A stretch of DNA of 64,000 nucleotides, taken from Olivibacter sitiensis DSM 17696. Lineage in GTDB: Bacteria; Bacteroidota; Bacteroidia; Sphingobacteriales; Sphingobacteriaceae. A program made the position numbers and the translations under genes. Every line of letters starts with the position of its first letter. Position 1 is the first letter of the stretch. The notes beneath the pieces were generated by a model, which was not told where the DNA came from, made no database searches, and worked only from the letters and a program-made list of their open reading frames with translations. Positions 44,225 through 52,853 of this stretch are shown here, piece by piece. The DNA lies in assembly GCF_000427965.1 (NCBI RefSeq), contig NZ_ATZA01000010.1, positions 62,001 through 126,000 on the forward strand, read 5' to 3'.

Positions 44225-44725
44225 ATGTCGAACTTACATACTGACAATCCTATCGTGCTACACTACCTCATGTCAGAAACCATTTATGGTTTTGAGGATT
44301 CGGTGCAGTATGATCACCCTGCTGAAATAGAACCAACACAGCCCCTGTCATATTTGGGAAAGAATAGGCAAGGGATAGTATTCGTAGTGGAAGAGGACGG
44401 ACATGACTATATGAGTCCCGCCTGTTTTGACGCATTTGAAAAGACAATACGTGCACTTGGCCTTGGCTTGGACGATATTGCTCTTTTCAACAAACATCAA
44501 GCACAAGGTGAGGTGTCTCTTGCACTGCTGAGGCAGGAACTACTGATGACGAAACTGGTATTGCTAGGTGCGAATTCCTTATTGGACGGATTGCCACAAA
44601 TGGAATTGAATACAGTTACCGAGATTGCCACGACAAAAATCTTGTTTTCCTATTCGTTTAACGAAATGTTGAGCGATATGGATAAAAAGAAATATTTTTG
44701 GAAGCAGCTGAAAGGTTTGTTTTGA
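44225..44725 (+). CDS. hypothetical protein, 166 aa
   Basis: A soluble 166-residue protein starting MSNLHTDNPIVLHYLMSETI. It contains GKNRQGIVFVVEEDGHDYMS, a central KLVLLGANSLLDGLPQMELN and ends DMDKKKYFWKQLKGLF. The pattern of a mid-protein hydrophobic strand with GAN, then a C-terminal K-x-x-W-x-x-L helix, vaguely recalls DNA polymerase III psi (HolD)-like proteins, but I cannot support that as more than a hint. ATG at 44225 is chosen over the upstream TTG, which is part of the promoter. It is followed 33 bp later by rdgB, and the two may be co-transcribed. Confidence 0.7.
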   Translation: MSNLHTDNPIVLHYLMSETIYGFEDSVQYDHPAEIEPTQPLSYLGKNRQGIVFVVEEDGHDYMSPACFDAFEKTIRALGLGLDDIALFNKHQAQGEVSLALLRQELLMTKLVLLGANSLLDGLPQMELNTVTEIATTKILFSYSFNEMLSDMDKKKYFWKQLKGLF

Positions 44726-44758
44726 AATATGTGACGGGAAATTGAATCTAAACATATT

Positions 44759-45352
44759 ATGTCTGAAAGAATGGAACTGGTTTTTGCCAGCAACAATGTC
44801 CACAAATTGAAGGAAATCCAATCGATGCTTGGAGACAAAGCATCAGTCAAAAGCTTGGACGATATAGGGTGCAATGTGGATATCCCCGAAACGGGACTTA
44901 CGTTTGCCGAAAATGCTAAACAAAAAAGTGATTATGTCGCAGTCAATTATGACATGGACTGTTTTGCCGATGATTCGGGATTGGAAGTGGAGGCGCTTGG
45001 GCAAGAACCTGGTGTTTTTTCTGCGCGTTATTCAGGAACGCGTGATATGGAGGCAAACATCGACCTCCTTTTGACACGCCTGAAAAATAATGAGAATAGA
45101 AAGGCGCGATTCCGTACGGTCATATGCCTCCACTTCAAAGGGAAGGACCATTTTTTTGAAGGAACCATACAGGGACATATCAGGGAAGCAAGGCATGGTG
45201 TTGGCGGTTTTGGTTATGACCCTATATTTATTCCTAATGGCCATGAGCGTACATTTGCAGAAATGAGCCAAGAAGAGAAAAACAGCATGAGCCATCGGTC
45301 TATCGCGGTTGCGAAGTTGGTGGATTTTTTGAAGCAACAACCACTGATCTAA
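44759..45352 (+). CDS. rdgB: XTP/dITP diphosphatase (non-canonical purine NTP pyrophosphatase)
   Basis: Hydrolyses dITP, dXTP and XTP to monophosphates, keeping deaminated purines out of DNA and RNA. 197 residues: ELVFASNNVHKLKEIQ at the N-terminus, FAENAKQKSDYVA, DCFADDSGLEVEALGQEPGV with the metal-binding acidic residues, and GVGGFGYDPIFIP. Length normal. ATG at 44759 (MSERMELVF) is used; ATG at 44771 would match the shorter standard start (MELVFAS) and is preceded by GAAAG, so the start is uncertain by four codons. Confidence 0.94.
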   Translation: MSERMELVFASNNVHKLKEIQSMLGDKASVKSLDDIGCNVDIPETGLTFAENAKQKSDYVAVNYDMDCFADDSGLEVEALGQEPGVFSARYSGTRDMEANIDLLLTRLKNNENRKARFRTVICLHFKGKDHFFEGTIQGHIREARHGVGGFGYDPIFIPNGHERTFAEMSQEEKNSMSHRSIAVAKLVDFLKQQPLI

Positions 45353-45365
45353 TATTTGGGGTACC

Positions 45366-47816
45366 ATGAGAAGTTATACCTACCTACTTATTTACTTCTT
45401 TTATTGCTTTATCATTCCAGATAAGGCGAAAGCACAGATGGCGGTGCAGCAAAATGCTGCTGAGATAGCAAGGGGATTTGAGAAGCTCAATGTGTTGGGC
45501 AGTGTACTGTATTTTGCTGCCCATCCAGATGACGAGAACACCCGATTGATTGCCTGGCTTTCCAAAGAGCAGTTATACCGTACGGGATATCTTTCGCTTA
45601 CTAGGGGAGATGGAGGACAAAATTTGATAGGTAGCGAACAAGGAGAGGAACTCGGGCTAATCAGAACACAGGAGTTGCTTGCGGCGCGGCGTACAGACGG
45701 AGGCGAGCAATTCTTCTCTACCGCCAACGATTTTGGTTTTTCAAAAACGTTCGACGAGACCTTTGAGATATGGGGCAAGGAGAAAATTCTGGCCAACGCC
45801 GTATGGGTAATCCGAAAATTTCGACCTGATATCATCATTACCCGATTTCCTGGTGACGAACGAGCAGGGCATGGTCATCATCAAGCATCTTCTCTAATAG
45901 CCCAAGAGGCCTTTGTAGCAGCCGCGGACCCGAATCGTTTTCCGGAGCAGCTAAAATATACGGAACCTTGGCAGGCCAAGCGACTTCTTTGGAATACATT
46001 CAATTTTGGTAGTGCAAATACCATTCGTCCCGATCAGTTTAAGGTAGATATCGGACACTTCAACGCCTTGTTAGGTACATCCTACGGCGAACTGGCGGCC
46101 AAAAGCCGCAATTGGCACAAAAGTCAGGGTTTTGGGTCTACGGTATACCGTGGTGCCGCTTCGGAATATTTCGAGTTGTTGGCGGGGGATGCTCCCAAAA
46201 CATCGCTAATGGATGGGGTGACTACTTCTTGGCAACGAGTGGAGGGAAGTGGGGCCGTGCAACAGACCATTAAGGAAGCCATTGACAGCTATGATATCCA
46301 TGCGCCCCAAAAGTCGGTTGGTATCTTGGCGCAGTTGATTGCGCAGCTGAAAGAAATGCCCCAATCGTACTGGGTTGTGGAAAAGACCGAAGAAGCCAAG
46401 GAATTGCTATTGTCTTGTGCCGGCTTGTTTTTCGAAGCAGACTCGCCAAGGCCGAAAATTGCGGTGGGAGAGAATGGGCTTGTGTACAATGACTTTGTAT
46501 TGCAACAGCCCGATGTGGATGTAGAGATCGTGAGTATAAATGGTGAGCGGCAGTCAGTTAAATTGGAATACAACAAGAATACCCGCATAGAAAGTAGTTT
46601 TATACCCAAAAGCACGACCCAGCCCTATTGGTTGGAAAATGGGCATAGCTTGGGAGCCTTTACAGTGAAGCGACTGCAAGACCTAGGGCTTCCGGAAAGC
46701 GGTGACTTGCCCCATGTAACAACCGTTTTAAAGGTAAATGGCATAGAACTGGAATACAAAAAATTTATCTTTTATAAATATACAGATCCAGTACGTGGTG
46801 AGGTATATCAACCTCTAGTGGTAAGTCCCGAGATAAGTGGCAATGCTAGCCAGCGGGCTCTGGTGTTTGGAAATCAAGGAGATAGAGATATAGTGCTCTC
46901 GCTTAAGGCACATAAGGACAAAGTGAAAGGCATGTTGCAGCCTGTACTGCCGCAGGGCTGGCATAGCGAGCCAGCAAGTATAGAGCTCGATCTATTGGAG
47001 GAGGACGATGAAGAAAATGTTAGCTTTAAATTGTTTCCACCATCATCAACCAGCCTGACTGATTCGCTGGCATTTAGTTTCAACGGCGATACGCTAAAGG
47101 CATACCATGCTATTAGGTACGACCATATTCCTATGGTGACGTGGTTTCCGACAACCAAGGTGCGATTGAGCCAAGTAATCACTGGAGTGTCTGCGCAACG
47201 AATAGGTTATCTGATGGGAGCGGGCGACCTTGTTCCGCAGGCACTACGAGAAATTGGCCTTCGGGTAGATTTGCTTTCAGAAAATGATGTGTTGTATACC
47301 GATCTGTCGGTCTATGATGCAATTGTGACCGGAGTGAGGCTTTATAACGTAAACGACCGGATGCGCTATATGCAGCCTAAGCTGCTTGCCTACGTAGAGC
47401 AAGGTGGAACCTTGGTAGAGCAATACAACGTAAATAATGGGCTCAAGCTGGAACAGCTGGGGCCTTATCCCTTCTCCTTGTCTCGCAATAGAGTAACCGA
47501 AGAAGATGCGGTGGTTGGTTTTGCAAAGGCCGATAGCCAAGTACTCCACTATCCAAATGCCATAATAGCAGCAGATTTTGATGGGTGGATACAAGAAAGG
47601 GGGCTTTATTTTGCGGGGAATGTGGATAAACGCTATGAACAACCTTTAATAATGAACGATAAGGGAGAAGCTCCATTGAGCGGTTCCTTATTGGTGGCGC
47701 CATACGGTAAAGGTAAATATGTATATACTTCCTTGTCTTTTTTCAGACAATTGCCAGCGGGAGTGCCGGGAGCATACAGATTATTTGTAAATTTGCTGGC
47801 AAAGAAAACGGAATAG
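45366..47816 (+). CDS. PIG-L family deacetylase, large secreted form
   Basis: 816 residues with a signal peptide (ending DKAKAQ, about residue 24). The PIG-L/LmbE zinc deacetylase domain covers about 40-300: AHPDDE (52-57) holds His/Asp zinc ligands and AGHGHHQAS (168-175) the third histidine. About 500 residues of beta-rich sequence follow, and the last part (DAIVTGVRLYNVNDRMRYMQ, YVEQGGTLVEQYNV) resembles a glutamine-amidotransferase-like/ThuA-type fold. PIG-L enzymes deacetylate GlcNAc-linked substrates; a periplasmic glycan or glycoside is likely. It is 13 bp after rdgB and is followed by a membrane protein and symporter cluster, possibly handling the product. Confidence 0.9.
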   Translation: MRSYTYLLIYFFYCFIIPDKAKAQMAVQQNAAEIARGFEKLNVLGSVLYFAAHPDDENTRLIAWLSKEQLYRTGYLSLTRGDGGQNLIGSEQGEELGLIRTQELLAARRTDGGEQFFSTANDFGFSKTFDETFEIWGKEKILANAVWVIRKFRPDIIITRFPGDERAGHGHHQASSLIAQEAFVAAADPNRFPEQLKYTEPWQAKRLLWNTFNFGSANTIRPDQFKVDIGHFNALLGTSYGELAAKSRNWHKSQGFGSTVYRGAASEYFELLAGDAPKTSLMDGVTTSWQRVEGSGAVQQTIKEAIDSYDIHAPQKSVGILAQLIAQLKEMPQSYWVVEKTEEAKELLLSCAGLFFEADSPRPKIAVGENGLVYNDFVLQQPDVDVEIVSINGERQSVKLEYNKNTRIESSFIPKSTTQPYWLENGHSLGAFTVKRLQDLGLPESGDLPHVTTVLKVNGIELEYKKFIFYKYTDPVRGEVYQPLVVSPEISGNASQRALVFGNQGDRDIVLSLKAHKDKVKGMLQPVLPQGWHSEPASIELDLLEEDDEENVSFKLFPPSSTSLTDSLAFSFNGDTLKAYHAIRYDHIPMVTWFPTTKVRLSQVITGVSAQRIGYLMGAGDLVPQALREIGLRVDLLSENDVLYTDLSVYDAIVTGVRLYNVNDRMRYMQPKLLAYVEQGGTLVEQYNVNNGLKLEQLGPYPFSLSRNRVTEEDAVVGFAKADSQVLHYPNAIIAADFDGWIQERGLYFAGNVDKRYEQPLIMNDKGEAPLSGSLLVAPYGKGKYVYTSLSFFRQLPAGVPGAYRLFVNLLAKKTE

Positions 47817-47849
47817 TAAACCAAATTTTTAATAATAAATTAAATTATC

Positions 47850-48047
47850 ATGTCAAATATTTCATCTAATCCCTCCTACGATAAGTATTACTACCTTTTA
47901 GGTTTGGTCTTTGGGGCACTAACCGCGTTATATTGCAGTGGAAGCCTATTGAGCGCCGTTATCGGAGCGGTCGCTGGGCTGGTTTTTGCAGTTGTCTTCC
48001 TCAAGGCTTTGGTAAGAGGACGCGGTGATGAGAAAGCCCTCTCCTAG
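47850..48047 (+). CDS. small two-helix membrane protein, 65 aa
   Basis: MSNISSNPSYDKYYYLLGLV is followed by one long or two short hydrophobic helices (about 14-34 and 36-53) and a basic/acidic tail KALVRGRGDEKALS. No family recognised. It starts 33 bp after the PIG-L gene and its end overlaps the next tiny gene by 20 bp, so it is part of the symporter unit. Confidence 0.65.
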   Translation: MSNISSNPSYDKYYYLLGLVFGALTALYCSGSLLSAVIGAVAGLVFAVVFLKALVRGRGDEKALS

Positions 48048-48162
48048 TCATAAGGGGCTCCCTCCATTTATACATAGCTGGCGGCAATTCTATGTAGTAG
48101 TGCTTGTTTGGCTATGTATATTGATCTTTTTATTCTACCTGTTCACAAAGTATTTTGAATGA
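48028..48162 (+). CDS. tiny membrane protein, 44 aa, coupled to symporter
   Basis: A 44-codon gene: ATG at 48028, TGA at 48160-48162. The product MRKPSPSHKGLPPFIHSWRQ has a basic N-terminus followed by one hydrophobic helix (FYVVVLVWLCILIFLFYLF) and the tail TKYFE. Its start overlaps the preceding small gene by 20 bp and its stop overlaps the symporter ATG (ATGA), a strong sign of translational coupling. Small single-helix proteins in front of SSS transporters occur in other bacteria as accessory subunits; that role is inferred here. Confidence 0.65.
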   Translation: MRKPSPSHKGLPPFIHSWRQFYVVVLVWLCILIFLFYLFTKYFE

Positions 48163-49850
48163 GCGGGGCAGATTGGTGCGTTCTGGTTTTTACACTGTTG
48201 GGCATCATTTGCTACGGCATCTACCGCAGCAGGGGTAGCCGTAATATTGATGGCTATCTGTTGGGCGACAAGTCCTTGCCTTGGTATCATGTCTGTTTTT
48301 CCGTCATGGCTACTCAGGCCAGTGCCATTACCTTCCTTTCGGCTCCTGGGCTAGCCTACACCTCAGGTATGGGGTTTGCTCAGTTTTATTTTGGCTTACC
48401 ACTAGCCATGATAGTCCTCAGCATCACCTTTGTGCCTATGTTCCATAGGCTCCGCGTTTTTACGGCATATGAGTTTCTGGAAAAACGATTTGACCTAAAA
48501 ACAAGAGCGATCACGGCTATACTTTTCCTTATCCAAAGAGGCGTTTCTACAGGTATCACTATTTACGCGCCTGCCGTCATACTTTCTTCAATCTTACATC
48601 TGGATATCCAGTATACCACAGTAGCAATTGGCGTGTTAGTTATTTGCTATACGATGTATGGTGGCACCAAGGCGGTATCACATACTCAATTGTTGCAGAT
48701 GTCCATTATTTTCATAGGCCTCTTATTGGCGGGAGTTACGGTGGTGTATCTACTACCGAAAGACGTGGGGCTAATAAAGGCTATCCATATTGCGGGTAAG
48801 TCGGGCAAGGCAAAAGCGATAGACTTCTCTTTCGATTGGAACAATCAGTACACGGTATGGAGTGGCCTCATTGGAGGGCTGTTTCTACAGTTGTCTTACT
48901 TTGGTACGGACCAGAGCCAGGTGGGTAGGTATCTTACGGGATCTTCTATAAGGGATAGTCGCCTTGGCCTGTTAATGAACGGTCTACTAAAGGTGCCTAT
49001 GCAGTTCTTTATTCTACTGATTGGCCTACTGGTGTTCGTATATTATCAGTACCATGCTCCACCCTTGTTTTTCAATGGCCAAGCTCTGGAGGAGTTGGAA
49101 AGGGGTCCCTATCGCGAGGAATTGCTGTCCCTTCATTCAGAACATGAGGCATTGTTCGCGGAAAAGGAGAAAGTGGTGAGCGAATTAAGTGTAGCGCTGG
49201 ATAGAAACGACGAGGAGGCCATCAACGTTGCTAGGGAAAGACTGCATGAGTTTGGAGACAAAAATGGGGAGATACAAGAGCAGCTCCATCAGTTAATGAA
49301 GGTGGGCAATGCTCGTGCAGATACGAATGACAACAACTATATTTTTCTCCACTTTGTTACCCAAAAGATGCCTAAGGGCTTAGTAGGATTACTCATAGCT
49401 ATCGTGTTTCTGGCAAGTATGGGAGCTACGGCAAGTGGACTCAATGCATTGGCTTCTACGTCAGTAGTGGATATATATAAGCGATTGGTAAGTAGAAAAG
49501 TGAACGATCGTTTAGATTTAAGTTTGTCTCGTTGGATGACATTGGGCTGGGGGCTGTTTTGTATAGGAGTAGCTCTGTTTGCTCAGAGACTGGGCAATCT
49601 TTTGGAAGCTGTAAACATTTTAGGCTCTTTATTCTATGGAACGATTTTGGGCATCTTCATGGTTGCTTTTTACCTTAAAAAAGTGGGGGGCTCTGCTACT
49701 TTTGTGGCTGCTATAATCAGTGAGCTCATTGTGGTAATATGTTGGAAGTATGAAATAATGACCTTTTTGTGGCTCAACTTGTTGGGCTGTCTTTCGGTCA
49801 TGTGCTTGGCCACGATATTGCAGGCTCTGCAAGCGAAAAAAATACAATAG
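48159..49850 (+). CDS. sodium:solute symporter family protein
   Basis: 563 residues with 13 or so helices of the SSS family: SRGSRNIDGYLLGDKSLPWYHVCFSV around helix 1-2, FHRLRVFTAYEFLEKRFDLK, QLSYFGTDQSQVGRYLTG and MGATASGLNALASTSVVDIY. Unusually, about residues 305-385 form a long charged segment (ELERGPYREELLSLHSEHEA onward) with coiled-coil-like spacing inserted between helices. The substrate is unknown; neighbouring PIG-L deacetylase may point to a sugar or glycan fragment. Its ATG overlaps the stop of the 44-residue membrane protein. Confidence 0.9.
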   Translation: MSGADWCVLVFTLLGIICYGIYRSRGSRNIDGYLLGDKSLPWYHVCFSVMATQASAITFLSAPGLAYTSGMGFAQFYFGLPLAMIVLSITFVPMFHRLRVFTAYEFLEKRFDLKTRAITAILFLIQRGVSTGITIYAPAVILSSILHLDIQYTTVAIGVLVICYTMYGGTKAVSHTQLLQMSIIFIGLLLAGVTVVYLLPKDVGLIKAIHIAGKSGKAKAIDFSFDWNNQYTVWSGLIGGLFLQLSYFGTDQSQVGRYLTGSSIRDSRLGLLMNGLLKVPMQFFILLIGLLVFVYYQYHAPPLFFNGQALEELERGPYREELLSLHSEHEALFAEKEKVVSELSVALDRNDEEAINVARERLHEFGDKNGEIQEQLHQLMKVGNARADTNDNNYIFLHFVTQKMPKGLVGLLIAIVFLASMGATASGLNALASTSVVDIYKRLVSRKVNDRLDLSLSRWMTLGWGLFCIGVALFAQRLGNLLEAVNILGSLFYGTILGIFMVAFYLKKVGGSATFVAAIISELIVVICWKYEIMTFLWLNLLGCLSVMCLATILQALQAKKIQ

Positions 49851-49859
49851 GCCAGCGTG

Positions 49860-50450
49860 TCAATTCCATTCCAAGCTTTGAATCATGATATTCATGTCAT
49901 CTACCAAGTAATCTAAGGCAGGTTGTAGGGAGTCAATTTTGGGTTTTTCGTTGAAATATAGGGCAGCCCTTAAGTAATGCTTCGTGCTGTCGGTGACGAA
50001 AAATTGTGCCGAGGATGCGGTGTTACCCCCTATCGTGTAGAAGATGCCATACACGTTCTTTTCAGGATAATTTATGAGTGTTTCGTCAATATAGGAAGCT
50101 TTTACCGTGTGCTTGAAGGCAAATGTGTGGGCATCTTCCGTCAATTCGTCAAGTTGAGCAGAATTTTTCAAAGGATAGTAGCTTAGATGTAAGCTGGCAT
50201 TGAAACCCTTGAATAGGATGTTTATCCAGCATGGTTTTGACAAATGTGAAGAGTCCTGCTGAATGGTGGCATAAGTGGGGTAGACAAACTGAAAGGGACA
50301 GGAGCCATTGTCGTATTCCCCATATTGTTTTTGGGGAAGGTACAGGCGGTGGTAAGCCCTTGGTTTGGGACTGTACTCGCTCGGATTGCAAGCTATTAGG
50401 CTTAATGGCAACCACAGATAGATCAGATGTTTTTGGGATAGCCTAGCCAT
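49860..50450 (-). CDS. gldD: gliding motility lipoprotein GldD
   Basis: 196 residues with lipobox LIAC (Cys21), then the GldD start EYSPKPRAYHRLYLPQKQYG. GldD is essential for gliding and type IX-linked secretion in Flavobacterium johnsoniae, but it is kept in many non-gliding Bacteroidota, so motility is not implied. It lies 7 bp downstream of aroE as an operon. In many relatives gldD follows mutY-ssb-gldE; here it is 12 kb away from mutY-ssb, and no gldE is in the window. Confidence 0.85.
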   Translation of the reverse strand: MARLSQKHLIYLWLPLSLIACNPSEYSPKPRAYHRLYLPQKQYGEYDNGSCPFQFVYPTYATIQQDSSHLSKPCWINILFKGFNASLHLSYYPLKNSAQLDELTEDAHTFAFKHTVKASYIDETLINYPEKNVYGIFYTIGGNTASSAQFFVTDSTKHYLRAALYFNEKPKIDSLQPALDYLVDDMNIMIQSLEWN

Positions 50451-50457
50451 GAGGGTG

Positions 50458-51282
50458 TTATTCGTTCCAGATTTGCCAGTTTTTTTCGGCTTGCAAATGC
50501 AGCATTTCCAGCCCGTTCTTGATGGTAGCTCCCCGCTCCTTGCCCTTTCTTAGAAAGGTGGTTTCGGAGGGGTTATAAACCAAGTCGTACAGCAAGTGTC
50601 CCGAACCAATAAATTCATAGGGAATGTCCGGAGCATCGTCTACATTTGGGAAAGTGCCCAAGGGAGTGGTGTTGATGATAAGGGTGTGCTCCTTCATGAT
50701 TTTCTCATCCAATTGCTCGTAGGAATACTGCTTTGCATTAGCACGTCTGGAAACCACGTCATAGTCAATATTGAGGTTCTTCAGGACGTAGAATACCGCG
50801 CGGGCGGCACCACCATTGCCCAATACCAATGCCTTTTTGTGATGGCTTTTTAATAATGGTTTCAGGGATTCTTCAAATCCATACACATCCGTATTATAGC
50901 CTTCCAAACGGACCTTGTTCATAGAAATTTCTCCACAGAAGAAATTCTGTAGGGGATTAGCCTTTATGATTTTGATGCAATTGACGGCATCTACTGCTTT
51001 TGCTTCTGGAGAAATAGTGTCAAGGTAAAACATGACGCCTATTTTGTGTGGTATGGTTACATTGAGGCCACAGAGTTCTGGGTTGGCTTTGAGCAGGTCG
51101 GGCAGATCACTGATATTGGGCAGTGGGTATAGCTCATACACATAATTGGTATATCCCAGCTTTTCAAATTTTTCCGTAAAATACTTTTTTGAAAAAGAAT
51201 GTTTCAGAGGATATCCTATGAGGCCGTATTTTTTTTCAGTCTTTGTTGCGGGTGTTTTTGCAGAAAGTTCTTCAGAAGTCAT
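50458..51282 (-). CDS. aroE: shikimate dehydrogenase (NADP+)
   Basis: Reduces 3-dehydroshikimate in the aromatic amino acid pathway. 274 residues: YPLKHSFSKKYF (24-35) binds shikimate, NVTIPHK holds catalytic Lys80, GYNTDVYGF holds Asp132, and GNGGAARAV (155-163) starts the NADP-binding Rossmann domain. NTTPLGTFPN follows. A TTG two codons upstream is possible, but ATG at 51282 is preferred. Length and all catalytic residues are normal. Operon with gldD. Confidence 0.94.
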   Translation of the reverse strand: MTSEELSAKTPATKTEKKYGLIGYPLKHSFSKKYFTEKFEKLGYTNYVYELYPLPNISDLPDLLKANPELCGLNVTIPHKIGVMFYLDTISPEAKAVDAVNCIKIIKANPLQNFFCGEISMNKVRLEGYNTDVYGFEESLKPLLKSHHKKALVLGNGGAARAVFYVLKNLNIDYDVVSRRANAKQYSYEQLDEKIMKEHTLIINTTPLGTFPNVDDAPDIPYEFIGSGHLLYDLVYNPSETTFLRKGKERGATIKNGLEMLHLQAEKNWQIWNE

Positions 51283-51388
51283 GAGCAAACTAGCGTAAAA
51301 ATTTATAGGGCTACAAAGGTCACAAAAAAAATATAATGAACCAAGTACGCTTTGTTGGCCCTATCGGGTTCATTTCCTTTTAGATAAC

Positions 51389-51431
51389 AAAAAAGGCAGA
51401 AAGATGTGTTTTCGTCTTTTCTGCCTTTTTC
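51389..51431 (-). terminator. terminator of the TPR gene
   Basis: AAAAAGGCAGAAA (51390-51402) pairs with TTTCTGCCTTTTT (51418-51430), 13 bp, followed on the minus strand by T's. It lies 19 bp after the TPR gene stop, before the aroE promoter region. Confidence 0.8.
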
Positions 51432-51449
51432 TGTTAGAGAGAATTTAGC

Positions 51450-52853
51450 TTATGTGCTGTGTTTTTTTATAATCTCCATAATTATCTTGTTGTCTTGAAG
51501 CTGAGGAAGATACTCGAACAAAATGTGGTGTTTTTCCGCATCTAAATCCAGCGCTTGCTCCAAGGTGCTTAGTGCATCTGTATATTTGCCCGATGCAAAA
51601 AGAAAAGCGACCATGCGATAATAGAGTTCAGCAGCTTCTATATTGTGCTTAATGGCATCTGCTATCACTTCTATTGCCTGTTCGTTTTTGCCTTGCTCGT
51701 ATAATATGGACGAATAGTCTAGCCAAGCCTCAACGTCGGTGGGATTCAGTTCCACGACCTTCTCATAGGCCAGTTCGGCCTCTTTTATTTGCTTTAGTTT
51801 GTAGCGCGCATCAGCCACCGCGAACCAATAGTCGGGATTATGATCATCTATTTCAAGAGCCTTCTTATAGAAGTGCAAAGACTCGAAATATCGTTCTTCG
51901 TAATCCAACGTAACGCCTATTCCAAACCAGCCATCGCTCAGTTTGGGATCGAGCTTCACGGCCTTCTTATAATAAGAGCGCGCCTCGTCCATTTGCTCCA
52001 GCTTTTCGTAGCATTCGCCTATGGCACAGTAGGTTTCCGCTCCAGGAGGCTCGTACTCAAAAGTTTCCTTATATACTTCTATCGCTTCGGAATATCTATC
52101 AAGGTTGACCAAAGCATTGCCCTTGTTGAAGTAGGCCGATGCAAAGTTCTCCTTTATCAATATGGCATAGTCATAAGCATCGATGGCTTTGCCAAAATCA
52201 CCTTGCTTATGGTATGAATTCCCTAGATTGTACCATGCAGCATAGGAATAGGGCTCGCTATCGATATACTGTAAATAGAAATTAATGCTTTCCTGCTGTT
52301 TATCCAATACATCGTAGCAAAAAGCCAACTCATAGAGCGCTTCTTGATTTTCCATGTTCAGGCTGAGGCATTGTTTAAGATAGCTGACGGCCGTTTCGTA
52401 TTCTCCCTTATTTTGGAAGAGCATGGCCATCTGAAAATAGATCTCATCGCTGTTCTCTGCCAATTCTAGCGCCTTCTCCAAGTTGTCCAAAGCCTCTTCA
52501 TTCCTGTCTAGCGCACCTAGGATACTTCCTCTAATGATGTATATATCGGCTTCCGATGCCTCTAGCATCTCGGCCTTTTCCAAAGAGGCTAAGGCATTGG
52601 CGAATTGGTTTGTGGCCGCATATAATTGTGCCTGTTTGATGAAAAAGACCGCAGCAAATGGGTGTTGGCTCACGGCGTAATCAACTACCTGTAGTGCCTT
52701 TATGGGATCATTCTTTTCGATGTAATAGTCAATGATCCCTTCAAAAGCCTGTGCATCGAAAAAATATTGATCCTGGTTACGGATCATTTCCTCATATCGC
52801 TCTACAGAAAATTTAGGATCTTCTGGGTAACCAAATTCGAATTCTTCTTCCAT
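51450..52853 (-). CDS. tetratricopeptide repeat protein
   Basis: 467 residues, no signal peptide or membrane helix; the chain is almost entirely TPRs (about ten 34-residue units). Typical units: AAWYNLGNSYHKQGDFGKAI, ASAYFNKGNALVNLDRYSEA, DGWFGIGVTLDYEERYFESL and EAWLDYSSILYEQGKNEQAI. The acidic N-terminus MEEEFEFGYPEDPKFSVERY is conserved in Sphingobacteriaceae. A cytoplasmic scaffold, partner unknown. It is transcribed alone with a long leader region upstream. Confidence 0.88.
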   Translation of the reverse strand: MEEEFEFGYPEDPKFSVERYEEMIRNQDQYFFDAQAFEGIIDYYIEKNDPIKALQVVDYAVSQHPFAAVFFIKQAQLYAATNQFANALASLEKAEMLEASEADIYIIRGSILGALDRNEEALDNLEKALELAENSDEIYFQMAMLFQNKGEYETAVSYLKQCLSLNMENQEALYELAFCYDVLDKQQESINFYLQYIDSEPYSYAAWYNLGNSYHKQGDFGKAIDAYDYAILIKENFASAYFNKGNALVNLDRYSEAIEVYKETFEYEPPGAETYCAIGECYEKLEQMDEARSYYKKAVKLDPKLSDGWFGIGVTLDYEERYFESLHFYKKALEIDDHNPDYWFAVADARYKLKQIKEAELAYEKVVELNPTDVEAWLDYSSILYEQGKNEQAIEVIADAIKHNIEAAELYYRMVAFLFASGKYTDALSTLEQALDLDAEKHHILFEYLPQLQDNKIIMEIIKKHST

